Below the pieces are notes generated by a model. It was not told the DNA's origin. It did not search any database and saw only the letters and a program-made list of their open reading frames with translations. This document shows positions 10,501 to 20,918 of a DNA stretch of 64,000 nt, piece after piece. The stretch comes from Immersiella caudata. Lineage: Eukaryota > Ascomycota > Sordariomycetes > Sordariales > Lasiosphaeriaceae. Each line of letters starts with the position of its first letter. Position 1 is the first letter of the stretch. The position numbers and the translations under genes are program-made. Location of the stretch: contig JAULSU010000007.1 in assembly GCA_030512335.1 (NCBI GenBank), positions 2,418,001 through 2,482,000 of the forward strand, given 5' to 3'.

Positions 10501-11245
10501 AAGCGCTTGCGGGACAACTCGCGGATGGTGAAGAAGAGGCTGAAGAGGGCAGCAGCGGGCCGAAGATGGTCAACTTCACCGTCAAGGGTGACGTCCACGG
10601 CTCCGTCGAGGCTGTTTGCGCAGCCGTTCTCGAGATCGGGAGCAACGAGGTTCGGCCACGCGTGCTCCACTCGGCACCAGGTCAGATCACCGAGTCTGAT
10701 GTCGAGCACGCCGCCATCTCGGGCAGCACTATCCTCAACTTCAATAACCCCATCCCCGGCCATATCAAGCACATGGCTGAGGAATCGGGCGTCAAGATCC
10801 TCGACCACAACGTCATTTACCATCTAGCCGAAGCTGTGCGTGACAAGCTGTCTGATTATCTGACGCCAATTCTCAAGACCAGGGTGACTGGCGAGGCGGA
10901 GATCCTCCAAGTATTCCCTATCAACGTCAAGGGTCGCGTGTACCGAAATGTGGCCGGCTGCAGGGTGCGCAACGGAGCTGTAGCCAAAAACACCAAGGTT
11001 CGCGTGACACGGGATGGGGAACAAATCTTCGAAGGTATGACGCCGCTAATCTTTCTACTTTCTGACGACACAACGCTAACACGACAATAGGGCACATCTC
11101 ATCACTCAAGCACGGCAAGAGAGACATGTCGGAGATCAAGAAGGGCTCCGAGTGTGGCATCTCCTTTTCCGATGACTGGTCGGACTTCCAACAGGGAGAT
11201 CAGATCCAGACCATCGAGGAGTTTGAGGAGAAGAGACATCTTTAG
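7554..11245 (+). CDS. ifm1: Mitochondrial translation initiation factor IF-2
   Basis: Exons 7554-7577, 7641-11034 and 11091-11245 give 1190 residues. The first exon is only 24 nt (M-I-R-G-G-I-W-Q). Its intron has a TTGCTAATGAC branch site, and the joined N-terminus is Arg-rich without acidic residues, as expected for a mitochondrial presequence. Residues about 20-600 are a low-complexity, repeat-containing extension. The GTPase core begins near residue 670 with G1 G-H-V-D-H-G-K-T-T, then G-G-I-T-Q-H-I-G-A, D-T-P-G-H, N-K-V-D-K and S-G-K-T-G-Q-G. Domain II, the IF2-specific domain (V-N-F-T-V-K-G-D-V-H-G-S-V-E-A) and domain IV follow. It places formyl-Met-tRNA on the mitochondrial small subunit. 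The long N-terminal part, with a duplicated WGSG...FA module, is unusual compared with the core factor. Confidence 0.95.
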
Positions 11246-11506
11246 ACGGGGACGAGCGTATGTAAGAGGGGCCATGTACAAAACGCATTGGGTTGGAATA
11301 CAGATAGATCCAGAGGTATGCATGTATACAACAAGCGGGTTGGGGCACTTTGCAGTCTAGAACTAGGGCGTGTTGGGTGCACCGAACGGGCGCCAGCAGA
11401 AGACTCTTGTCTCCGCTTATATGTAGTAATGTTCATGTATTATCATTTCACCACCGAATCCAGACATTCTGCGGGTGTGCTGTATTTTTGAAGGCTTTTA
11501 TCAACT

Positions 11507-12727
11507 CTAGCCTCTTCTTGGGGCGCCAACCGTAGCAGAAGAGAATGACCTCGTCGTGAGAGTCGCGCGAGCGCGGTCTTTCTCCAACTTTGCGAGTCCT
11601 ACCCTGTCTGTGACAGGTGTGGCGGCAATTATGTTATCGAAGTCGTCGTTGTCCGACCCGTTATCGGAGTCTGGTTCTGCGTCTGAGTCAGGCTTGAACC
11701 GCTGGGGTGGTGGACGAGGAATAGCCTCTGGTGCGTTCTTTTGGTCGCCGTTGTCGTCCGGATTTGCGCTGGTCTCTTGCTTGGCCGAGAATGGCTTTGA
11801 GGCCAAGATTTTGCGGCGGATGGCTTCCATCTCTGCATCATCATCTTCTTCCTCGCTCTCCGAGATGTCGAACGGGTCTTTCTTGGTGGGCTGTGGGAGC
11901 GGTTGTGGTTTGCTGCCGAGGTAGATTCCGTCCACACTGCCATCTTCGCCACCCTCGCTCCCATCCTCATCTTCATCGTCGTCATCATCGGATTCGATCG
12001 GCGCTCGTCGGTTGGTGTTGACCCAAATATCGTTGGAGTCTCCCTCCTCTCGACTCTCCTGGTATTCCCGCTCCAGACGCGCCATCCATTCTTTTTCGGT
12101 TTGTTTAATACCCGCTTCATCTTCGCAAGCGGCGTACTTTTTGAGCAGCGATGCGTTGATTTCTAGGAACTCCTTGCCGTACGAGAACGGCGCCAGAACC
12201 TCTTCGGCCCACTCAGGATGACCACAAATGTAGAATGCAGCGGCGAGCGCTTCAACGCAGTTGAGCCGTAGCGGCTTGCCGTAGTTGACCGAGTTGGCGG
12301 CGACGAGATAGGGTAGAAGGCGCTCGCACTTGCCTCCCACTTTCGACCATTGTATCTCTCCTGTGCGGGCCCATGAGCACTCGACGACTGCGGCGCCGAA
12401 CTGCTCTAGCAGCGGCCTGTCAGCGGGAGAAACGGTTTGCTTGCCGTTGGGTGTGATTATGACGCCGGGATGGCGCTGGCCGACGTGCAGCTCCCGCATC
12501 AACCCTAGCTTCATCAACTTCTTGCCGGAACATCGCTTTGGGTCGCAGTGGCCGAGATCCCAGCAGGCAGCTTTGAAGGCGGGGCGGCGCGAACCACTTG
12601 GTGTCGCGGCCTGACCGTCTGCGCCGTCAGCTTCGTCATTGTTTTCTTGGCGCCCCGGATTGCGAGGGGGCCCGCTGTGTAGGCGTCGTCCTCGAGAGGA
12701 AAAGTTATCTTTCTTGTGTCGCACCAT
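11507..12727 (-). CDS. tsr3: 18S rRNA aminocarboxypropyltransferase Tsr3
   Basis: Intronless, 406 residues from ATG 12727 (M-V-R-H-K-K-D-N); an in-frame upstream ATG at 12748 would add seven residues. The catalytic region is at about residues 50-210: A-C-W-D-L-G-H-C-D-P-K-R-C-S-G-K-K-L, then S-P-A-D, E-C-S-W-A-R, R-L-L-P-Y-L-V-A-A-N-S-V-N-Y-G and L-N-C-V-E-A-L-A-A-A-F-Y-I. Tsr3 transfers the aminocarboxypropyl group of SAM to a hypermodified pseudouridine of 18S rRNA late in 40S maturation. The C-terminal half is a fungal acidic extension (runs of D/E/S, with D-I-S-E-S-E-E-E-D-D-D) that looks disordered. Divergent from GGA across 518 nt. Confidence 0.93.
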   Translation of the reverse strand: MVRHKKDNFSSRGRRLHSGPPRNPGRQENNDEADGADGQAATPSGSRRPAFKAACWDLGHCDPKRCSGKKLMKLGLMRELHVGQRHPGVIITPNGKQTVSPADRPLLEQFGAAVVECSWARTGEIQWSKVGGKCERLLPYLVAANSVNYGKPLRLNCVEALAAAFYICGHPEWAEEVLAPFSYGKEFLEINASLLKKYAACEDEAGIKQTEKEWMARLEREYQESREEGDSNDIWVNTNRRAPIESDDDDDEDEDGSEGGEDGSVDGIYLGSKPQPLPQPTKKDPFDISESEEEDDDAEMEAIRRKILASKPFSAKQETSANPDDNGDQKNAPEAIPRPPPQRFKPDSDAEPDSDNGSDNDDFDNIIAATPVTDRVGLAKLEKDRARATLTTRSFSSATVGAPRRG

Positions 12728-13245
12728 TTTGAACCTTGCTGGTTGCACTCGGTCTTGATGTGTTCATTGAAAGAGAGCTTCAATTGCGTCAGGAAAAGTT
12801 TATGGTGGGGTTGAGATGGTTGCTTCCCCACCAATCCCCGCACTCGTCGCTGGGCGGGCAGTTTTGCTCCCCGCTGTCTGGTTGCAGAGGAACACTGTGA
12901 CATTTACGTTTACGGGTTAGGTACCTGAAGGTTAGGCTAACTGATAGGGGTCGCGCTCGGCGAGTTAAGTTGCAGCCTGCCGCTTCCATGCACTACCTCC
13001 CACAACCCCGCGGTCCAAGCTCTTCTGCGACGGTCCCCAAACCATCGCACATCTCCGACCTCTACGGCCCTGTCTGAGCTCCATATCAAGTCGCGCCGCC
13101 TCCGGATGAGCGGCAAGAGGCTCACTCAGCAGACGAGACAGCCCGGCGACAGCAAACACAGCGGGAACAACGGCAGCAGCAGAGCCCTGGGTATCACACC
13201 ACGCTCCAACTTCCGCCTCCATCGACCCGACGCCGACTGACCACG
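12728..13245. promoter_or_regulatory. Divergent promoter of tsr3 and GGA
   Basis: 518 nt. Two half teloboxes (GGGTTAGG near 12914 and GGTTAGGC near 12930) are visible, weaker than the four full motifs elsewhere. No gene of its own. Confidence 0.4.
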
Positions 13246-15338
13246 ATGGAAGCGGCATCTGCGCGGTACGCCGCAAGGGACCGCTGGGGCGACACGGGGA
13301 TGCCAGCCCCATCGCAGCTCCAGCGCTTCATCCAAGCAGCCTGTAGCCCCGATAACTACGAGCCCAATCTCGCCCTCAATCTCGAGGTTGCCGACCTCAT
13401 CAACGCCAAGAAGGGGTCAACCCCGCGCGAGGCCGCCATGGCCATCGTCAACCTCGTCAACCACCGCAACCCCAACATTTCGCTGCTCGCTCTCAACTTG
13501 CTCGACATCTGCGTGAAAAACTGCGGCTACCCGTTCCATCTGCAGATCAGCACCAAGGAGTTTCTCAACGAACTGGTCCGCCGCTTCCCCGAGCGCCCTC
13601 CCATCCGCCCGTCTCGCGTTCAGCTCAAGATTCTCGAGGCCATTGAGGAATGGCGCGGTACTATTTGCGAGACGAGCCGCTACAGGGAAGACCTGGGCTT
13701 CATCCGTGATATGCACCGTCTTCTCAGCTTCAAGGGGTATACCTTTCCCGAAGTCAGGAGAGAAGATGCTGCCGTTTTGAACCCTAGCGATGTGCGTTCC
13801 CTGCGCAAGCTTCAGGACTCCTGAGATATTCACCATACTGACCTGTGCTGCAGAACCTGAAATCCGCCGAGGAAATGGAAGAGGAGGAGCGTGAAGCGCA
13901 GTCGGCCAAGCTTCAGGAGCTGATCCGGAGAGGCACCCCTGAAGACCTTCGCGAGGCCAATCAGCTGATGAAGGTCATGGCGGGCTTCGACACGAGGTCC
14001 AAGGTCGACTACCGCGCCAAGGCCGCCGAGGAGGTTGGCAAGATCCAGCAGAAAGCCAGGCTTCTGGAGGAGAGGTTAGCGCAGTTCAAGCCTGGGGACA
14101 AAATGACCGACGGAGATGTCTTCTCGGAGCTCGCGGCCGCCCTGTCGAGCGCCCAACCAAAGATCCAGAAAATGTGCGAGGAGGAGTCGGACGATCACGA
14201 AGCCGTCGCAAAGCTGCTTGAGATCAACGACAGCATACACCGAACGGTTGAGCGATACAAGTTGTTGAAGAAGGGTGACATTGAGGGCGCGAACAAGATA
14301 GCTTCCGGCGCCCCTTTCCAAGCGACGCCTGCCCATGGGCCTTCGAAGAGCAGCGCGAACGAATTATCTTTGATCGACCTGGATGCCGAAGCAGACACGA
14401 ATGGCTCCTCAGCGGCCGGGCCAGGGGCTTCCCAGACATCCGGCGTGGAGAACGATCTTCTTGGGTTGTCAATAGGGGATTCCAGTTACGAGCAACCCGG
14501 GGGTATTGCCCTCGGGTTTGGTGCGAATACCAGTACGCCACTGAATCTCCGGGCTACCCTAGATGTGACTAACACACTCGCAGATATTCCAGGGGGGCCG
14601 CTCCTCTCGTCTATAACTCAGAATAACACTGCAAAGGGGCCAGCATCAGCAGGTACCCCGACGCCTCCTAATAACGCATTTTCCCAGTTCTCATCCTTCA
14701 CTTCGGCGCCAGTGTCTCAGTCAACGACACCTCAACCGCCCGCCGCATCTCGGTCTGCCTTCTCCCCGCCCCCAGCCAAGTCCCCCGCACAGGACCCGTT
14801 CGCCGGACTGAGCTCTCTCGGCCGAAAGCCAAATACCCCAACGCCCGCCGCCGCGACAACTGACGACGATGAATGGTCGTTTTCATCGGCTTTGCCTCCA
14901 GAAGCGCCGCCAGCCCTCCCCAGGGAACAACGGGCGGTGGTCAGTAACACAGGCCTCAAGATCGACCTACTAGCAAACCGGACTGTAGATACAGCGCCGT
15001 CCATCAATCTCTTGTTTTCATTCACGAATAATACAGCCCAGCCTGTCTCTGAGCTGCACTTCCAGCTTGCGGTCACAAAGGTATGTCCTCTTGAATATTA
15101 TGGGCAATGAGCTGTTGCTAACCATCCCAAGGGATATGAGCTGCAATTAAGCCCACAGTCGGGGAGGAATCTTGCACCCAAGCAGAGCGCGGGGATAACG
15201 CAGTCTATTAGTGTCTTTCGCACGAACAACAAGGCAGAGAAGGTGCAGTCTATCAAGCTGAGGTGGCGTGTGTCGTACAAAGTCGGCGGAGAGGTGCGGA
15301 ACGAGATGGGCGAAATTCCCGAATTCAGCCTTGCATGA
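13246..15338 (+). CDS. GGA clathrin adaptor (VHS-GAT-GAE)
   Basis: Exons 13246-13791, 13854-15080 and 15132-15338 give 659 residues. The VHS domain spans about residues 22-165 (L-Q-R-F-I-Q-A-A-C-S-P, then N-I-S-L-L-A-L-N-L-L-D-I-C-V-K-N-C-G). The GAT domain spans about 185-330 (L-I-R-R-G-T-P-E-D-L-R-E-A-N-Q-L-M). A Pro/Ser/Thr-rich hinge with D-P-F and several hydrophobic clusters follows, and then the gamma-adaptin ear at about 545-659 (L-L-F-S-F-T-N-N-T-A-Q-P-V and L-Q-L-S-P-Q-S-G). GGAs bind Arf-GTP and sort cargo from the trans-Golgi to endosomes with clathrin. Length and domain order match fungal Gga1/2. The intron at 13792-13853 has a CTGAC branch site. The second intron splits the ear domain. 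Confidence 0.95.
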
Positions 15339-15764
15339 GATAGATGGTGTCTACTGGCTTCTGGAGAACCATTAAGCGATGTATGTGATGGGCGAGCCTT
15401 AGGATCTGGCAGGATGCCCTGGTTGTCCTGCGATGGTGATGCACGGGCGAGCAATATATCCAATTCAGAATCAGAAGTGAATGGTAAAAAGAGTCTTGTT
15501 GATTTTAAAGCGCCTGCAATGGGTATTACCTGGTTCTAGTGTGGTGGTTATTCCCATGTGCCTTGTATGATCCATGTGTCCTCCTCATTGCAAATCCGAT
15601 GCCCTACAAGTACAGTGTCCGATCATACCAAGTACCCTAGATGTTCCAACGTGACAATTTACCTTATGATTAATCCAACATATCGAAGCGACAAAATGCA
15701 AGGCGGCAGCCCATGAACAAAGAAAAGAAAAGAAATATCCAAAAGAAGGTTATCCAGAGATGCC
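15339..15764. other. Convergent spacer
   Basis: 426 nt between the GGA stop and the stop of the minus-strand NLR-like gene; probably 3' UTRs. Nothing else seen. Confidence 0.5.
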
Positions 15765-18700
15765 CTACCACTGCCCTGAGGAAAGAGGCCGTGAGCGCTG
15801 AGAATGAGAAATTCCCAACCCATTTCCATACTCTCCCCCAGATGAGCTCCTCGACCTCGTTCCACCGCCCCCGTCGGGGGACGCTCCAAACTCAACCACT
15901 GCCCCTCCGACCCGGATCCCGGCCACGCCAGGAGAGCCACCGCTGCCCCCGGATGCGGTTCTTGCCATGGGCTGTCCTCCCGCCGATGGCGACTGTGAAA
16001 ACGAAGCGGGCGCCTGTCTGGGGCTCTCAGCTGGGCTGGAGTACGCTGTTGCAGCCAGGGGATGAGATCCCCGACTGGTAGCCCCGCCACCGCGAGAAGG
16101 GCTTTGGGAATGGGATCTTGGAGAGGCGCTTGCGCCGCGGCTGACACGTCCCAGGGTAGGGTTGTTTGCAGTAGGCGCGGGAGGAAAGGATGAACCGAAG
16201 CTTTCTCGGGGAGTGGCGGTGGTTTCTCGGTGCGTGTGATGGAGGATGTGTGGGTGGTGGAGCTGTTCCCAACGGGAGTACGAAGTGTCTACATCTGGGA
16301 AGGCTGCGTCACGGCGAGGTGAGGGCTCGGTTTCGGTGTAGGAGGGGCGGCGGTAATGAGAGGGGAAGGGGTGTAGGTGGAGACGGTGGCTAGAGTTGGG
16401 GTTGGGCATGTCGGGACGAGGGCTGGAGGGGGAGGATATAGCGAGTGGAGAGGAGTGGTGCGTCGCAAGGTTTGAAGGTGAAGGCGGAGGACGCCGTGGG
16501 GGTGTCGACGATGGTTGATCATGGACGGGAGGGGAAGACTGGTGTGACGCCGGCTGCGAGGTGTACCCTGAGGGGAGAGGTGCGGCGCGAATCCAGATAG
16601 GAGGTGGCTGGGATGGCTTGTGGGATGGCAGCACAGATGGGTAGGAGAAGGAGAGTGGGTCGGCGGCGTCGACGTCGGAGGAACCAAGACGGGTCAGGCC
16701 TGGGTGGTAGACGTTGGTGTCCCAGCGGCGAATGGCCAGGTTGGAGTGGGTGAAGCCTTCGGAAAACGGTTCATCGTCTTGGAGGGCCGAGAATTTCGGA
16801 GGCGGGAACGGCGAGGAGCGGCCCGCTGGGCTCGAGTTGGCCGATCTTCTGCCAGCAAATATCGGGCCCGGCGCAACGGGAGAGATGACACCATCATCGT
16901 GTTGCGACACAGAGATGGGGGAGGCCGGAACGGTGGGAGGCTTGCGCCGAGCAGGGAGCACGTTCTCCTTTAGCCGCTTCACTGTTGCGTATGTCCAACT
17001 CTTTGGCGACGAGATGATCTGCGCGATTCCGCTCGAGAACGGAACAGGAGAAATGGTAAGCTCTGTCTCGGGAACCGGTTTCGCCAAGACTTGAGCATAG
17101 CTGTTCCTGCCGAGGAGGTAGCTGGGCCGTACCTTCCCTCCCTGACTTGATTCCGCCGGCTCTGTGGGCTCGGCGGGCAGTGCCTGCCTGATTTTGTTCA
17201 ACTCCATCTCCGCATCGCTTCTTGCAGTCACGGGGTTCCTCCGCGTTCGGCTTGTCTCGGCGAGTGGCTTTCTGGTCGACACCGAGCCTGCAGCGAGCTC
17301 TTGGCTGATGCCCACTCTCGGATCGCTGACAGTCGTGTCTCTCCAAGCACCAGCCCGGTCGTGATAGCGCCGCGACTCGTGTCTCCTGATTACTCTGTGG
17401 TGCGGGATGATTTCTTGCCAGTCCTCAAACTCCCTCTGCGACCCACCGACGACGTCTGTCGCTCCAGCCCAGATCGGATGGGTCACGACAGTCTCGTCAT
17501 CGTCGTCCTGCACGCCGGGTGTCTCTGGCATCAGAGGATTGCTAGGATATGGGACCTGCCACTCCGTCGGGCTGAACGGAGACGCGGGGTCAAACATCAG
17601 CGGTGACTGCATCGGCCCCGGGCTCTCGCCATCGCCTGAAAAGAAGCTCCGCTGACTGTCATCGTTGCTTGGCGTCTCTGCTGAGTCCGTCTCAGACACA
17701 CTTCCAGATCGGTCAAATACTGATGCCGGCGTCTCTTCCTTGGATCCGCTGACGATGTTTGCTTGTATCGTCTGCGACAAATCATCGATCTGCCCCTGGA
17801 TTGTTTCCAGTCGTGCCTGAACCTCCACCCTCGCTCTCGAGAGCAACCGTGGGTAACGCTTCTCGAATCGGTCCAAGTTCTGCAGCAGCTTCTCGCCATG
17901 GATGGAAAACCGACGGTAGTCGTCAGGCCGCCCAACACGGGGGTCTTCCTGGATCCGCTTGTGCGCTTCATCGTACGAGCGACACCAGATGGCTGTCGCT
18001 CTCTCCAGCCAAAAGTCTAGCTGCCGGTCTTCTTGTAGTGTGTCGATGAAGAAGGCTTGAACGACGCTGTGAATCCTGAGCAAGTCGAGATAGTCGGCGT
18101 GCTTGTCGAGGCTTCTCTTTGAGCTGCGCGAGCTCGCTGGCGAGATATCATCGCTCTCGGTTCGCTCAATGAGAGCAAATGCGATGAGTGTCCGCAGGGT
18201 GTTGTTGAGGTTGGTCTTTCGGTGGGAGGCATCGCACGACTTGATGGGTGTGGTCTTGTCCAGCGCCGACAGCCCAAGCGAAACCATCTCCACCGGAATA
18301 TGCTGATCGAAGAACACGAGCAGCGATATCAGGTTCAGCGCTGCGTTCGCGCCCCGGTGCTCCAACTGCTCCCTCACTGCGCGATACGCCGATAGTTGGC
18401 CCGCCTTGGGCCTGCTCCGGTACGACTTGAGGTACCTGGCTAATGGCTCCCTTGTCGCCTTCAGGTGCTGCGCTGCGACATGAATCATCAACGGTAGCCT
18501 TCCCATTAGTTGCACCAGCTCGAGCGCCTTCTCCATCTCATCAGCCCCCCACGGTGGCCTCCGGTCCATCTCCAAGAGCAGCAAACCTTGGGCCTGCTGT
18601 GCTGTCAACAATCCCAGCTCCATAACCTGGGGGTTGTCGAAACGAGGATCGCCAGTGACAGCCCTCTCTGTGGAGGTGTAGATCAACCCTGTGTTCCTGG

Positions 18701-20918
18701 CATCCGGAATGAACTCATGCAGTCCTTCGATGTCAAACTGCACTCCGTCCAACACCATCAACCATCCCTCCTGTGAACTCAGCCACCTCCTCACAACCGC
18801 GACAATTTTTTTCGGATCTCTCAGCTCTTCCACGTCCTTTTGCTCAACAAGCCCGCGAAGGGCCTCGTTCTTCGCAATCCGCCAGTACCAATACTCCATC
18901 TCGTGTCGAGACTTGGCGCGCACCCAGTACACCCCGCCGGGGTAGTCATCTTTGTGTTGGAAGACATACTGCCGGGCAAGGTGCGTCTTGCCGCCGCCGG
19001 GGAGGCATTGGATGAGCACGGCCGAGGTACCTTCGGATCGGCGCTTGCGATCCATGAGCATCTCGTGAAGACCGCGGAGTTCATCTTCACGCCCGACAAA
19101 AAACGAGTTGGGACGGAACTTGTCGGGGTGTATGAACAGCGGTTGCTGGTCACCGCTCCTATGCATGAGCTCCCTGTCCCGGCGTGGGAAAGAACTGACC
19201 CTTTTGGGAGGTGCTTCGATAAGAAGGGGCTGGGCTTGGATGCTCAGAGGTGACTCGACTTCGCTTTGGGAAGGTGTCTCGGGCTCGTTTGCTGGCGGTT
19301 CCGGCAGCATAGGAATAGGCGGCGCTATTCCCACAGCGGGAGTTTGCTCAGGTAACGGCAAAGTAGTTTCATTATTGGGGACGGTGTTGCCGTCGACTAC
19401 AAGAAAAACGCAAACAATCAGCCCAGGTTCCTTGTATATGACGACGATGACACTGCCTGCGAAGGGCCGGCAACGTCGTCTTCCATCTCCTCAACTTCTA
19501 TCGACAAAAGGGTGTGTCTCTTGGGCGACGGCGCACGAAGCCAGCCCAGACTGCTTGATGGCTGGAACCTACCGAGTGCAACCGTTTGCTGTTGTGTTTG
19601 TGGGACTGGTGCCCGGTTCTAAGGCGCATTAGTCTCGCAAACTTTAAAAATAGGGCGTGACACCTTACATATGACCTGAGACGTTCGTAGTTCTCCAAAT
19701 TGGCCCTTAGCCTCCGATCATCCTCCTCCACCTCCCAGCGCACCTGGATGACCCTCGGTGATTCCATCACCCACTCACGGATGGCCGAGGACACGTTCCG
19801 ATAGCCAGGCGCATTCTCACTCTCGAACTTGCACATCCCGGAGTGGTTTGCCTCGATGCCGTAGTACGTAACACCCGGCAGCTGGGGACTCGCCGACAAT
19901 GCATCGACGACATAGACCCTTTGAAGCATTAGTACTCCTGATACCCAAACCCTTGAGAACATCAGAAAAAAGGAAAAAGAAACTTACTTGGCCCCCCTAA
20001 CATCCGTCGTGTGATTCTCATGAACCATGTGAATCCTAAACCTCTGATAAATATCCAAAAAGTGACTATTAATCGACGCCAGCGTCTCATTGTCCTTCTT
20101 TAGCGTCTTGAGCAAGATCGACTCGGTCTCGAAGAATCGCCTGGGAATCACCACATCCGACATGTACTGCAACACCCGTCCCCACCCCGCCAGGTCCGAT
20201 CCCGTGTGCGGCGTCCCGAGGAAGATGATGCCGTACGTCGATACGAAGATGGAGCGGTAATCCTCCTGGTGGTGAGCGCGCACATCGTTGGAGTACAGCA
20301 GCGCGCGCTTGGTGACGATGCCGCCTAGTGAGTGAGCAACCCAGATGAGGGGGAGACGATCAGTGCCTTCGGATTTGCGGTACTGGGTTAGGGAGGTGAC
20401 GAGGCTTTGGGCGTGCATGTGGACGAAGTTGTCCGAGGGGGATTTCTTGTCCTTTTTGTTGGCGTAGACGTCGGCGTTGTAGCCGTAGACGAGGACGTTG
20501 GCGTGGGCGTCCTTGAGGGAGGCAGGGAGGAGGTCAGTGGGCCAGTAGACGCCGGTCCGAGGGGCGGTCCATGTCCTTGTGGGGTTGCCGTTGAGGCCGT
20601 GGACGAGGACGATGTCGGCTGTGGCTTGGGGGTGGTGGTAGACGGTGGTGAGCTCGTAGCGAGCGATGTCTTTGGTGATGGACCCCTGGGCTGTGTGTTA
20701 GATGAGGTTGAATGTGAGATCAAGAAGAATGGATGTATGTCTTTTAGACGGGATGTGAGACGGCACGGTCCGCACTTGCGGCGGGAGATCCAGAGAGCGG
20801 AAGCGGGAGAGTGGGCTGGAAGAGTCTGAGGGCAAGCAACAACTGCCTTGCTGCGATGTGGGTGAGGAGGAGAGTATGAAAGGACTCAAGACCATGAGGC
20901 GCACGGGAGACGTACCAT
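15765..20918 (-). CDS. NLR-like protein: alpha/beta hydrolase (SesB-like) + NB-ARC + disordered tail
   Basis: Proposed exons (minus): 20916-20918, 19988-20685, 19669-19918, 19573-19618, 15765-19396; the frame closes to 1542 residues. Residues about 10-270 are an alpha/beta hydrolase: V-L-V-H-G-L-N-G, nucleophile Ser120 in A-H-S-L-G-G, F-L-G-T-P-H, and a candidate catalytic His259. Residues about 430-720 form an NB-ARC ATPase: P-loop G-G-G-K-T-H-L-A (466-473), Walker B L-M-V-L-D-G-V, sensor Y-T-S-T-E-R, and G-R-L-P-L. A helical region follows, then about 600 residues rich in Pro/Ser without recognisable TPR, WD or ankyrin repeats. In fungi, SesB-type hydrolases sit at NLR N-termini and act in non-self response. 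A TATA-like site lies at 21039-21044. The small exons 1 and 4 are the least certain joins. Confidence 0.8.
20686..20915 (-). other. First intron, preceded by an ATG-only coding exon
   Basis: ATG at 20916-20918 is followed directly by the donor GTACGT. The acceptor GCCCAG at 20691-20686 restores the frame G-S-I-T-K-D-I-A-R-Y. A start within exon 2 would lose the first strand of the hydrolase. Confidence 0.5.

Noticed and set aside
19405..19500. Extra coding exon (E-V-E-E-M-E-D-D-V-A-G-P-S-Q-A) in the NLR-like gene
   Set aside because: It looks coding, but no GT donor in the required phase links it to the next exon at 19396; a single 176-nt intron closes the frame. It remains possible as an alternative exon.
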